From: Oxytricha trifallax | Taxonomy: Eukaryota; Ciliophora; Spirotrichea; Sporadotrichida; Oxytrichidae | Reading direction: 5' to 3' | DNA: 64,000 nt | Assembly (NCBI GenBank): GCA_000711775.1 | Contig: ARYC01000048.1 | Coordinates: 264,793-328,792, forward strand | In this document: positions 10,301-21,700 of the stretch, piece after piece | Numbering within the stretch: the first letter of the stretch is position 1 | How the letters are laid out: each line of letters begins with the position of its first letter | Made by a program: the position numbers and the translations under genes | The notes under the pieces: generated by a model | Databases searched by the model: none | Told to the model about the DNA's origin: nothing | What the model saw: the letters and a program-made list of their open reading frames with translations, nothing else

Positions 10301-13300
10301 TTTTCTAAGCCTCCCTCAGTAAAATGTATTAATTTGCAAATAAATTTTGATACTGCTCGTTTTAAATGAGATACTTGAAAGGATATACTTTGTAAGTATA
10401 CACATCAACCACTATAAGTTTAGCCTTGTTTGGCAGGTCAAAATGCAAGTAATTTTCAATACAGCTGTCAATATTAATCGCATTCAATGCAGGTATATAC
10501 ATAGCTCATTCTTAAAGACATACTATTAGAGTACCATTTGCTGGCTGATTCATTTATTCAAATCGCTTCTGTCTCTTGAGCCTCTCCTCCTGTACTCTTT
10601 ATAACTCAAGAGAGTAGTTTTTTCTTTTAGCAGGTATAAGCTTTTAAGTTTCTTTATCTTTAATCATGAATTCGCTTAAGTGGTGCTTTTGCATATGTCT
10701 CTTTACTTTGGCTAAGTGAGTGTAAGACTTCATGCATATTGTGCACTAATACCCTACTTTATCATGCTTAAAGTAGATCTTAGCTCTACCAGAGTGTATC
10801 TCTTTGATGTGCCTCTTCAAGCTAGACTCAGCTGAGAAGTAATTTTATCAGTCTTCACATTAAAATGTTTTAACTTTGTCTATCTGTTGCTATTCCTTTT
10901 CTTCCTCAATCAATTAAATTTATGTTTAAACTCCCACTTCTGCACTCTAGTTCTTGTTTTAAACTTCAATTTTAAAGACCTCTGCTTCAAACTCTAAAAC
11001 TCTTAGCTCAACCTCCCTTTTAATATACATTACTTCTGGTTTCTTGGAGGACCCAAAGATTAAATATGATTATCCTGCTCCAAGAGAAACTGCTTTACGA
11101 TTTAAGTTAGCCGCCATGTTTAAATTCAAATTTAAATTTCTATTATTAAGCTCTAATAACCTATCTGGTTATAGCAACTCTGTATAGGAGTTGATCCTAC
11201 AGCAATAATGGTTGTTTTTTAGATGTTAGATATCATATTTATGTTAAGTTTATTACTATTAATTCTCTAATTTCATTCTTAATAATTTTGATTTTGGTAC
11301 CAACCAAGTATAAAATTGGGTTGGTACTAGTACCAATTAGGTTTTGAGCCATATTGGAACTTTTCCATTAAAACCTCATTAGTTTAAAACTAGGTACTAA
11401 TTAAGTTTTGGTACTATTAAATTGGTACCAATTAAATTTAAACGAATTTAGTACCGGTACTAATTAAATTTTAACAAATTTAGTACTAATTTAATGAAAC
11501 TAAATTGATAAAAATGGAGCTCCATCTCTGAAGTTTGTTACAGCCTCTGCCAACTTTCTCCACCTATCCTTACCAGGTTGACCTCCTATAAGATGCCCAT
11601 ATTTAATACTAAGATTTTTAACAGTAGGATCCAGAACTTTATATATAAAAATTTGAAATTCAATAACAAGAGAAGGAGCAAGGATGGAATCTATAAATAC
11701 TGCAATGAAGAGAGTTGAAGCTTAAGAAATGATCTCAAGATTTAGAAGCAAGGAAGATCTCTATCGATACCTCACTCAGCATGGTAAGTATGTGACATAT
11801 ACTTAATCATATATTATAGTGGGCTTATACCTTCCAACGATAGAAGGTACCAAAATTTCATTCTTAAAAGCTATACTCTGCGATGAGAAGAAAGCCTTCA
11901 AAAACAATGAAATAAAGTTGATAGATATACCAAACTACCCAGAGATTTCAGTCACTAATCTCTACGAGGATGCGATGTAAGATGAAGAGTTGGTAGTTTA
12001 TCTTCCTACCAAGAAACAACTCTCTAACAAGCTTCCAGAAAGGAGCTTCTTCTTTGGTGTTCTTGGCACTTTAAGAGAGAGTTACCTCAGAGAAATCATT
12101 GAAGAAGCTCACAAGAAACGCTATTCAATTTCTCCTGAAGATTAAAAGAAGCAAGGCATACTAATAAGCGAGACCTGGCTCGCAGAGCTTAAGAAGCATC
12201 CATTCCTTTCTAGTAAGCTTTGATTTATAACTCTTTAGGGAAACCTGGAACTGGTATATTTCTAATGAAAGAACATGCAAAGGTTCACAGAGAGAGAAAG
12301 TCTTAGACCATTCATGAAGTGAGCAAGAGACTTTATAAAGATGTTTAAAAGCCAGATGAAATGAACATAGATGCAGGAGCTGGCACAAAGAGAAGAAATA
12401 TGGGCCCAAGCAAGCCATAAGAAGAGGAGAAGAAGGAGAAGCCTAATCCCTTTCTGGGTTAATTTAATATGTGAACTTATTCATTCATTTAAATCTAAAA
12501 CTTATTTATAAACATTCATTCTTCCTTCTCTCGCACAAACTGTTGTCTTATCTATGCTTACTCTCTTGCAGCTACTCTGAATCAAGTCTACTGTATCTAT
12601 AGGCAAGTCATGCATTAGGTGATATAGCAGCAGTTTCTTGTAGTGGGTCTTGATTTAACTCCAGTAGAATTCAATTCCATTAAATTAAGGGCTGTAAGGA
12701 ACATTGTATACAGGAGTAATGTTTAACTCTTCATAAGCTTTCTTAGACTCCTTAGTCTTATGAACTGAGAGGTTGTCAACAAACAGGATGATCTCTTAAT
12801 CAGTGTATTTATCTCTCAGCTTATGTAGGAACTCTATGTACTACTCTCGCTTAATAGAGCGAGGATGAATAACATAACTTTCTAAGCCAGAGTCTTCACT
12901 AATACCTGCTAAAATTGCATGGGTTACAACCTTTACTTTCTAATCGTAGACTTCTATATTATCATACTTCTTATACCAAGACTTATTAATAAAGGTGTTG
13001 AAGGTAAACACAGCTTCATCAGCGTGTATGAACTTGATGTTATTAGTAATAGCTCTCTGCATTTAATCATATATATATATAGTTTAAATTATTACTATAA
13101 AATGGCACTGTAAAATCAATCACTCTCTTCACTCTGTTGACAGTCTTGCAAGTAATACCATTTCTTCGATAAATGTTAGCTATAGTTTAAGGAGAGATAC
13201 GCATGTCTGGAAACTTGCGATGAAACATCACAGCTCGCTAGTCTAGTGGAAAGTGTGCCCAATACTTTAAAGTCTTCGAGTCGCAGAGGTAGTCAATATG

Positions 13301-15515
13301 GTGCTGTGAGAACTTTTATTTTCTTGCAGGATGCTTTCAAGTGCCTGAATTATAATGCTAAACAGCCAACAAGCAATGATACCTAACTGTTGAGGCACTC
13401 TTGCGCAGGAGCTTTGCTATAGCAGCATAATTCATTACTGGTTTGACTTAGTCTATATTAATACTTGTACCATACCTAAGCTTAAGCAGTAAATCTAAAT
13501 ATTACTCATCATAAATAGACCCTAAATTTCGCTAATTTCTATTTCTCATTTTGCAATTTGACCTAATTTCTCAACTAACCCCAATAAGACCCCAACTATA
13601 CCCTACAAATCAAAGCACTTATAAACCACACTAAGGGGTTTTGGGGTTTTGATTCATCAAATGGTTGATTATTAACAAAATTTTTTTATATATACATTTT
13701 TAATATAATTAATAATATTCTTTTTAAAGCATGTTCTTCTTTCACTCCGTGTCTCTCATAATTTTTGCCAAGTTCTGGATGGAATATTAAACGGTTTATC
13801 TTATTCAGCTAAAGTAGCACTTTTTGTAACTTACAAACTGAGAATAACTTCATGAAGCATTACATTCAGTATTTTTTACTTAAAATTAAATACAGTGCTC
13901 CTCTTTAAGCTGACAAAAAGATACTGCCATATTTATACCTAAAAAACAGCCAAGTTTTTAGTTTGTAATTAACTAGTGAGATTACTATTAAAGAACATCA
14001 AAACTTCAATAATTATATTACTTCATCTCTTCAACAAGAAAGGTATCATTAGTCAACACATTCCTTAAAATTGAGTTAGGTCAATAAACAACTGCAATAG
14101 CAAACTTTTTCTGCATCTTCATTCTTAACACCATCATCAGTGCATTAGATTATTGCCGTTCCTGACTTTGAAATTAGTAATATTAGCAAGAAAATAAGTT
14201 TCGTACACAGCGCATACTCAAATAAAATTTCCGTAATATCTAGAGATTTACATGCTATGTCTCGTTGTTTTAATATAAAAGACTAGGTCCATTACGTATA
14301 TCAGTAATTATAGATAGAAACTCAATAACTATAGGTAACTAAAACAAAAATGAAAAAAAGCTCTGAGTACATGGTGTATATTATTTAAGTTTCTGAATAC
14401 TCAGCTTCATGATTCCATTCTGTAATATGTCAACTTCAACTTTTTTTATTTGTTGTAAATTTATCAATGATTATATTATAATATGCATATTAAATGAAAT
14501 TGTGCAAATAATCAACTTTTTGATTATTGATTATATTTTTGAATACTTTTATCAATATTGTAGGAATACATTTGAATTTGGAAAATTAATATAAAATATA
14601 TAAATATTAAATCAAAATCGTGGCAGTTAAAGTTAGCCAATTTAAAAAATCTTGGGCTCATTCGATAGAGAATTCAAAATTAGCTGGACTTTACTATTGG
14701 CGGTACTATTTTATCGCATCCCTGGAGCGAGATAACTTCAGTTTAATTAAACACCTCTAAATTCATTAAATTATACCCTCACATTAAAGTGAAGTTATCT
14801 CTGTCTGGGATGCGATAAAATAGTACCGCCAATAGTAAAGTCCAGCTAATTTTGAATTCTCTATCGAATGAGCCCAAGATCGTTTAAATTGGCCAACTTT
14901 AACTGCCACGATTTTGATTTAATATTTATATATTTTATATTAATTTTCCAAATTCAATGTATTCCTACAATATATATTTTTTTATAAAATAAATAATTTG
15001 GTCATTATCAATTTTGTTAATAAAATTAAGAATCTATTTTATTTAAGATTATTTCTAGGAAGTGACAATAATTACTCATTACGATTACAGTTATATTCTT
15101 TTTGAATTTTCCCTTTTTAAATTGTATTAATTGTTTACTAAATAAATTAGATACATTTATTAAAAATGAATTGCAATAAAATAATGTTTCAATATCTTGG
15201 AATAATAGTGTGAATAATTGGATGGCAGATGCTTAAGCTTTTGTTTTCTAATTAACCAAAAGATCTATTCACAAGCAATATTAAAAGTAACAAAATGCTT
15301 TGTATCATGATAACAATAGGCTTTTCTAATTTGGTTATTGTGGTGATATTTATATTCTAAACGAATGCGACAAAAATGCCAATAGTGGTTGTGCATTAGG
15401 AGGTACATACTAACCACCTCTTGGTTATCAGTGGAAATCAAATGAAGCTAATAACTATCTAGCCGGATAACTAAATTTCAAAGTTATTGAAGTTGAAGTC
15501 TATTAATTCACTTGA
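7386..15515 (+). CDS. TLDc-domain gene A in germline form, with large inserts
   Basis: Separated coding segments on the + strand: 7386-7506 (coiled coil, VEIISKVYERQLQNIQSEMY), 8330-8383 (QYLQFINLVNLELDK), 8422-8520 (FKLLYQGSQDGF...FHQKCD), 8942-9010 (NQGGVVIFILSEFGQTFGGY) and 15225-15515 (QAFVFQLTKRS...LGGTYQPPLGY...YLAGQLNFKVIEVEVY, stop TGA 15513-15515). Together the last three make a TLDc domain, found in oxidation-resistance and Ras-type GTPase-associated proteins. The same segments recur in order in gene B. No RING or B-box is found upstream, so the 5' end is missing or elsewhere. Inserts are a 421-bp palindrome inside the TLDc coding sequence and about 6.2 kb containing TBE copy 1 and a second palindrome. 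Whether all are removed in the macronucleus is inference. Confidence 0.65.
7507..8329. other. AT-rich insert of gene A, no gene seen
   Basis: Lies between the coiled-coil segment and the helical segment upstream of TLDc. An equivalent non-coding interval (19800-21590) separates the same two segments of gene B. Confidence 0.5.
8521..8941. mobile_element. 421-bp degenerate palindromic element splitting the TLDc coding region
   Basis: The left half carries AAACCTAGACATTATGGTAC and an internal GGTAC; the right half carries their complements. It shares these motifs with the palindromes at 14555, 20629, 30833 and 59699. It interrupts the TLDc codons TGT GAT | AAT TAA GG. An AT direct repeat (8519-8520 and 8940-8941) allows exact in-frame excision to CDNQG, the form seen uninterrupted in gene C. 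Confidence 0.7.
9163..9366 (+). CDS. Small unknown ORF in a GC-richer island
   Basis: Open from ATG 9163 to TGA 9364-9366 (67 codons, one internal TAA read as Gln); the frame is open a little further upstream. The protein is very basic: KKNSKKRLQKRSERIKKRS, then FGGWHADQSRQMTCPQG. GC content from 9250 to 9350 is far above the surroundings, and the codons used (CGC, GGC, CCC) are rare elsewhere in the window. It sits in the insert of gene A just upstream of TBE copy 1. No family recognised; an RNA gene or a stray segment of another gene are alternatives. Confidence 0.35.
9537..9614 (+). repeat. TBE copy 1 left inverted terminal repeat (78 bp)
   Basis: Begins with 17 bases of C4A4 repeat, followed by GTTTATAAGTGCTTTG; the complement of 13574-13651 with a few mismatches. 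Confidence 0.93.
9676..11117 (-). pseudogene. TBE '57-kDa' zinc-finger/protein-kinase gene, damaged
   Basis: ATG at 11117-11115. Order: acidic N-terminus; first C2H2 finger (CED-stop...HIKEIH) whose second Cys codon is TGA; second C2H2 finger intact (CTICMKSYTHLAKVKRHMQKH); linker; kinase domain with FEMTLREY hinge, HRDLKPEN catalytic loop, IDFN in place of DFG, GTPGYFP and DVWAVAAIILE. Lesions: TGA at the finger Cys near 10845, a second in-frame TGA near 10508, and a +1 shift in an A7 run near 10300. The C-terminus is uncertain because the open frame continues into the terminal repeat. The role of this protein in TBE biology is unknown. Confidence 0.8.
11118..11683. repeat. TBE copy 1 intergenic region with degenerate GGTACTAATTAA repeats
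   Basis: Between the divergent kinase and '22-kDa' genes. From about 11293 to 11490 short units of the type GGTACTAATTAAG and their inverses recur. TBE copy 2 has an equivalent array at 37364-37532. Probably the shared upstream control region of the divergent pair (inference). Confidence 0.6.
11684..12474 (+). CDS. TBE '22-kDa' protein gene, intact, two exons
   Basis: Exon 1 11684-12212, exon 2 12239-12474; spliced length 765 nt, 254 aa. Without splicing the frame stops at a TGA inside the intron after about 180 aa, close to the size behind the '22-kDa' name. The protein has a KEDLYRYL block, LPTKKQLSNKLPER, then ISETWLAELKKHPFLS, and a basic/acidic tail (GAGTKRRN, then EEEKKEKP) in exon 2. 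No enzymatic motif is visible. It converges on the transposase gene with only 6 bp between stop codons. Function unknown. Copy 2 encodes a collinear homologue with largely conservative changes. Confidence 0.85.
12213..12238 (+). other. 26-nt GT-AG intron in the TBE '22-kDa' gene, copy 1
   Basis: GTAAG at the 5' end and CTCTTTAG at the 3' end. Removal joins FLS to RKPGTGIFLMKE in frame. Position and length (26 nt) match the intron in copy 2. Confidence 0.85.
12481..13549 (-). pseudogene. TBE transposase ('42-kDa', DD34E), damaged
   Basis: ATG at 13549-13547, TGA at 12483-12481. Helix-turn-helix N-terminal half (KSASTVRYHCLLAV), then the DDE triad in FIHADEAVF, LFVDNLSVH and PQFNGIEFYW with 34 residues between the last two. 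Lesions: in-frame TGA at 13339-13337, and a 1-nt frame change in an AT microsatellite (13071-13083) that is 4 nt longer than in copy 2. Copy 2 lacks the microsatellite expansion but has a different frameshift. TBE transposases act in developmental excision in Oxytricha (established); this copy is unlikely to make a full protein. Confidence 0.85.
13574..13651 (-). repeat. TBE copy 1 right inverted terminal repeat (78 bp)
   Basis: Ends GGGGTTTTGGGGTTTTG followed by ATT; inverted copy of 9537-9614. Confidence 0.93.
13655..14554. other. Insert of gene A between TBE copy 1 and the next palindrome
   Basis: 13730-14200 is less AT-rich and on the minus strand gives a short open run (QSQERQQSNALMMVLRMKMQ) that might be a decayed coding segment. 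No family recognised. Confidence 0.3.
14555..14973. mobile_element. 419-bp palindromic (MITE-like) element
   Basis: Near-perfect inverted repeat. Ends read ATATTGTAGGAATACATT and its complement. The inner arms carry GTGGCAGTTAAAGTT, GATAGAGAATTCAAAATTAG and GGCGGTACTATTTTATCGCA with exact complements on the right; the loop is about 60 bp around 14760. No ORF. Family members in this window: 8521, 20629, 27467, 30833, 46169, 46725, 53468 and 59699. Confidence 0.85.
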
Positions 15516-15945
15516 GCTCTTAGAGGAAAAACTTATAATAATTTAATTATTATTTACAATTATATATAAATATAATGTTAAATGATAATTATAGATTATC
15601 ATAATAATTAATATATTATATTCGTTGTCGAATATACTTTAACTTTTTAAAAATTGCTTAACTTATTAAGCATTGTTTTTATATAAATTCATGTATAAAT
15701 TTAATTCTAATTTAGATAATTATTATTTGTTTATTAATTAAATGAGTTGTAATTTTTAATTCAATATCAAATCAGAGTTAGTTATGGTAAGTTATATTAA
15801 ATATTAAACTTTAGAAATACCAAAATTAGATATTTAATAAAAAGATAAAGAATTTATCATAATTCTTTATGAGTAAACCTTGAATTATATCATAACAATT
15901 CTAATTGCTTTATATTATTTAAATAATGAATATCATCAGGATTAT

Positions 15946-16320
15946 ATAAAGTGTGTGGAGGAAATATGTCTGCTCTTGGCATTGAAAACAGTAGCAGCTA
16001 CAGCTGAGGAGGTCCAAGAGTGCCAGGGACAAGGCCCCCGAAAGCTTCCAGTACTACTCCTACTGCGGGAACAACTACTGGTCATGAAGAGCCATTGTAC
16101 TTATACCTCCAGGTGAGATTTCAAGTTACTTGAAGGATTTAATTAGAGTTAGACTTAAGGGATCTATTTTTTCAGGAGGTAAGACTCAAACAATCGCTAT
16201 TGCAAGAGCGTTCATTAAAGATCCAAAGATTTACAATCTAGATGAAGTTACAAATGCAATCGAAGCTGATGAGACCTCATCCAAGCAAGATAAAAAGAAC
16301 ATAATCTAGAATATTCACTG
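15946..16320 (+). pseudogene. ABC-transporter nucleotide-binding domain fragment
   Basis: 16172-16290 reads SGGKTQTIAIARAFIKDPKI, then LDEVTNAIEADE: the ABC signature (normally LSGGQ) followed by Walker B (LDE) at the correct spacing. The 5' part (about 15946-16100; TVAATAEEVQECQ) resembles the segment before the signature in exporter-type NBDs but needs a frame change to join. No Walker A or membrane domain nearby. Base composition is higher in GC than its flanks. A stray or decayed germline copy of a somatic gene segment. Confidence 0.6.
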
Positions 16321-16329
16321 ACGGACTGT

Positions 16330-18799
16330 TTAACTCAGCAGAATCTAACAATTACACGTCTTATACAGTTCCCCCAGCTTAGAAATAAATATATTCCAAA
16401 CTAACTATTACATAGTCATAGTACACTGCAAAAATAATTTTACCTCACATTCTATATAATACTGATTAATATTTAATATCTCTAGAATTTTGATCTCTAG
16501 ATTTATTATTTCTCTATTTTACCTAAGTGATTTACAAATGAATTCATCATCAAAATATTTTTTATAATTTCTTAAATTATTATTCCTTACATAGATTTGA
16601 TTTAGAATTTCTATCTCTAGCTCTAACTACAGTATTGCCAAAATAGTGGCAGTTAGGTTTTTTCTGTTCTAATTCAATCAAACCTTTGGGGTTTATACTT
16701 AAACAGGAAGTCGTCGATGAAATTGTTGATGAAGTTGTAGAAGTAATTAAATTTTCAAAATAATTCAAGGATAAGAAAGATGAGTTGAGAATAGTGATGT
16801 TTAAAAAATTCATAATATTAAAGATAACTTACTCCATATTTAGTGTTAAGTAGATCAATTTTTAATTAAAAATTAATATTCAAATCTAATATTGAAATAT
16901 TATTTTAAGAGTAATTAGTCTTTACTTTCAAGCATAATAATTAATTTCCTTATTTTAAATTTGGATATTTCTTAATTGTTCAAAGAGAATTACATCATTA
17001 ATAAATCTTTATTAAAAATTATCAGTGCTTGATCCAGTATTTTATAATCCTAATTTTGAATTCTTTTTATAATAAAATTCTATCTTTAACAATTTAACAT
17101 TTAAATTTAATAAAAATAAAATTTTATCTAATAAGATTGATTGTCTTTAATGAACTATAAAACTTATAAACATATAGAGAATGAGCGAACAATTATGGTA
17201 TTACTCATTACATTGAATTAATATTTTTTTAGTTTAATTATTAGTCTTAGAGTTTTGTTTTAATTTTTATAAGAATAAACTTAACTTAAATTAAATCTTG
17301 AAATTATTTATTGTAAAGAAATTTATGATTGATAATAAATAATTTTAATTATATAAACTTATTATGAGAGCTTAATATTTATTTTCAAATATAAAATAGA
17401 TTTTATTCTTAATTTTTATCTTTCATTATAATTTATTCTTTAACTGACTGAAATTATTTATACAGAAAATAAGTGTTTTGTATATTAATTTAAAATATTA
17501 ACAATATTATACTGTATTTATTTTTGATTTCCCTTGATAATTTTGAAGTAAATTAAAAAAATTATATAAATTATAATATGTGAGATAATATTAATTATTA
17601 ATATTTAAAATTCGTAGAACTTTCTTATGAACTAATTATAAGTATATTTTATTTAATATTTTAATATTATAATCGAAATATAATTTTTTCAATTATTTAA
17701 TTTTCTTACTTTTTAAAGTACATGTAAAAAAAAGAGTATCGGTTTATATTTTTTTATTTTAATTACTTATTATGGTGATATTGTTAATTTTAAATTAAAA
17801 AAGTTATTTTCATAAATAATATTTTAGAAAAATCAACAATTTCTTTAATAGATTATTTGACTCTAAAAATAACAATAACTTTTTAATATTTTCTTCCATT
17901 AATATTATTGAATTGTATATTCTTTTATTTATATAATACCTTAAAGTTTAAACTATTATTACTAAATTTACATAAAAATTTTGAAATTAGTTTTATTGAC
18001 TTATTCATTAATTTTCAAATGAAGATGTAATTAAATATGCAGGATTTATGGCTAATTTATGATAAAAAAAAATTTAATTTTATAAAATCTTCAACATAAA
18101 TTTAGTTATATTTCAATATTAAAAGTTTATCTTACTAGAAAAATTTAATTACTGTTATTAAAATGGAAATTTAACGAATAATTTAAGATTTGATGTAAAC
18201 TTCACCTTTTAAGTTTACAATATTAAATATTTAAAAATTAATTCAATTTAACTAAAGGATATTAAATTGAGAAAAAAATTAAAATTGATATTCATATTAA
18301 GTAATAACAATTCAATAACTTTATTTTATTTATTTCTAAATAATTTGAGGAAGTTATAAATGCTTATACTAACTAAAATTTATAATAAGTTATAAATATA
18401 TATTTTTAATAAAATATGAATTAATTTTTGGCTTACAATTTATGCGATTTCCAATTATTGTAATAAATAATAACTTTCTGCCATTAATTTGAAAAGTTTT
18501 TATTGCTTATAATTAGTGAAATTTTTTATATATAGTCATATAGAAAACTTACAAGTATATTTGAATAAAGGTGGATATATCAGGCTTATTTTATTTATAT
18601 TAAAATTTATAAAAATATTATTTTTTCTATATTTTCTAAATGATTTCTTAACATTTATTTTTAATATTGAGGAATTTATTTATAAATTATTATTTATTGT
18701 GAAATATAGATTTAAAATAGCAAAATTCAGGATATTTATATTAGTATTGATCAATAAATATATTTAATATATCTAAAGACCCTAGTTTTGTTCTTAAAG
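16330..18799. other. AT-rich spacer, no gene seen
   Basis: About 2.4 kb with short frames only. 16600-16810 has a weak Ser/Asn-rich run without recognisable motif. Confidence 0.55.
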
Positions 18800-21700
18800 A
18801 TGGAAAGCTTACATTCTAATTTACTAATATGCAAATCTTGCAGCCTTAGATACAATTTACAGAAAAGAAAGCCAATGATTTCCCAGGAATTTTTTTTAAA
18901 TAAAAATACTTTTAAAAATAACATTAATTATATAATTAATGAATGTCTCCATAGATCATGCCAAAACTGCATTGAGACCAAATTCTTGAAAAACGAAGCA
19001 GGTACAATTTGCTTCTAATGCAAAGGGGTTATTTAATATATTAATAATCTATTCATTACTTAGCCTGACAAGTACAAATTAGATCCTGATACATAGCAAG
19101 CTCTTGAAGCTTTTTCACTTCTTCCCATTTAAAAAATAATTAATATGAATTTTATGTGAAAATCATCCAAATTCGACTGCTGATGTCCTTTGCTTATAGT
19201 GTGATGTGCTATCTTGCAAGAAATGTGCGAAGTATATTTATTTTGTTTAAAGTCTGAGCATCAAGGACATAATATTAATAAGGAAAAGTTAACTCCAGAT
19301 ATCTTCAATGAGTATCTTGCAAATGCTTAGGAGATGCTAGAACAACAAAAAATCTCAATTTTATTTAGAGGTATATAAAATTATATTTTTATGAGAAAAT
19401 AAATAATTATATTAATCAATTTAAGCCTTACTTTTGTAAATAAATGATATGCAAGAAAATGAAAATGAAAATGAAATTAAGAGCTCAGAGTTTATTAAAT
19501 AATTTAAAATTAAAATTAAAATCAATAAGAAGTTTATGATTCTGTACAATTAAGTGAAAACTATTAATTTTAATTATTTTAAACATTGCTTAGTTCATTA
19601 ATTCCTGATAAGAAATAATTTATAAAAATTTAAATAAAATAATTGCTGAAACTCGACTTTAAAAACTACAAAATGATTGATAAGTTGTAGCCATAAGAGA
19701 ATGGAAAAAAAGTTGAAATTATTAGTAAAGTCTATGAAAGACAACTCCAAAATATTCAATCAGAGATGTATTAATTAAATAAAAAATAATGTAGAGGAAT
19801 TTTTGACTGCTAATGTAATAAAAATATCTAAAAGAGTTTTGGGCTATAAATTTTCTTATTTATCAAAATTCCATTTCGATAAATTTTTATTTCCGACTTT
19901 TTGAAATATCTTTTGGCACTTCTATGATTTTTTCTATAATTTTAATCATTTTTAATAATTAGAAATCTTTTATATAAAACTTTAAAGTTCAATCTTATAC
20001 TATATTGTTTTATTTCTATATTATATTAACTAATTTTTAATAATTTATTCATACCTCTCATTTAAAACAACGATAAATGATTAATTTAAAATTTATAAAA
20101 AATCGCATATGCTATCCCCTCAATGTAATTAAAATTTTCTAAATAATTTAAAGTGAAATTTTTGAAAATTACAAATAAAACTTTTATAAACTATGAAACT
20201 TCACCAAATTCAAATTTTATAATTTCAAAAATTATTTCTTTTATTAATAACATATATAATTAACAAAAGCTAAATTTGAAAAAAGATTTCATATAAAACA
20301 AAAGAATCAATTTTGATAAATAAAACGAAAAATAATTGATAATAATAATTAAAAAATAAATTGAATAAAACACTTATTCAAATAATCAAATACTCATAAA
20401 AGTTTTCTATATCTATTGGCTTTAAGTTTATCTCATTTGTTCATTGATGAACTTTTGAATTTTATTTTTTTGTTTCTCCCGAGTCTTTATAATTTAACAC
20501 TTTATATTTACTCAAATAAAAAATTCTTGATATTATTATGTTAATAAGAATCACTATTATATGTGAGATATAATTTTTAACAGTCCTTTTTGTAGTTTAT
20601 TTGTTTTAAGAGTTAAATTGGTAGAAAGATATTGGAATATAATGGATTTGGCAAATAAATTTAATATTCTCAAATATTTAGTTAACTTCGTCAAAACCTG
20701 GACTAAATGGTACTTACTTTGCACGATAAAAAAATTTAAATTCATTTTGCATTTTATGATTGGTGGTAGCCTTATATATAGTATCCCTAAAGCGAGTAAA
20801 TTTGAGTGTATTTTAGTTATTGAATTTAACTAAAGAAAATCAAAATTAAAGTTCATTTATCTTTCAACAAAGATTTTTCAAAATGGACTCCTATAGGAAA
20901 TCCATCTGAATTGAAATTCTAAATCGAATAAGTACCATATTGCCTAGGTTTTAAGAAAGTTAACCTCCAATATTTGCAATTATTATTTTTTAATTGTAAT
21001 TATACTTACCAACTTTAATATACTCATACGATATTAAATGGCGAGATGAATTTTTAGATTTTTAAAATTTTTTTATATTTTTAAAATCTGTTTGTTTTTA
21101 TATATAATAAGTTATAAATTTTCTAAAATTTTTGTTTATTTCTTAAGATAAATGGCATATAATGCTTAAACATAAAATAAGCCTATATAAATTTAAAAAC
21201 CTAAATTTATTTTATAAGTCAGAGGTAAAAAAAACATTTTAAAAATAATCAATCAAATTACTAATAGAGTTTTTGTAAAAATTATAAAATACATTAACAA
21301 ATACAAATTATTTTTAATAAAACATATAGAAATTCGGTTTATTTTAATATTTTTTTATTAATTCAGAAAACTTTAAACTCTTTTAAGTATGATTTTTTTA
21401 AATTTGAATTTTTATAAATCTAAATAAATTATAAGCATAATTTATGAAATTATTGTTAAAATCTTTATATTTATTGTATTATTCTTTATATCAATTATTT
21501 ATTTTTATATATTTAATATCCATTTTAGCTTAAATTTAACTTCAAAATATTTACAGAAAAAATATACAAAATTTATTTAATAAATGATTTAATGCAATAT
21601 TTGCAATTCACAAATTTGGTAAATTTAGAACTTAATAAAGATTAATAGTGCTTGCTAATGACCGCTAGAATTGAAAATTACTAAAACAAAAATTTTAAGC

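Larger units (their letters stand above)
9537..13651. mobile_element. TBE: Telomere-bearing element (TBE), copy 1, 4115 bp
   Basis: Both ends are CAAAACCCCAAAACCCC pointing inward, flanked by the 3-bp target duplication ATT (9534-9536 and 13652-13654). It has 78-bp inverted terminal repeats and three genes in the TBE order: zinc-finger/kinase (-), '22-kDa' (+), transposase (-). TBEs are high-copy Oxytricha germline transposons removed during macronuclear development. This copy sits inside the insert of TLDc gene A. Its '22-kDa' gene is intact; the other two are broken. Confidence 0.95.

Noticed and set aside
18516-18767. 83-aa Ile/Phe/Leu-rich ORF as a membrane protein
   Set aside because: Composition is what translation of AT-rich spacer gives; no flanking coding signal.
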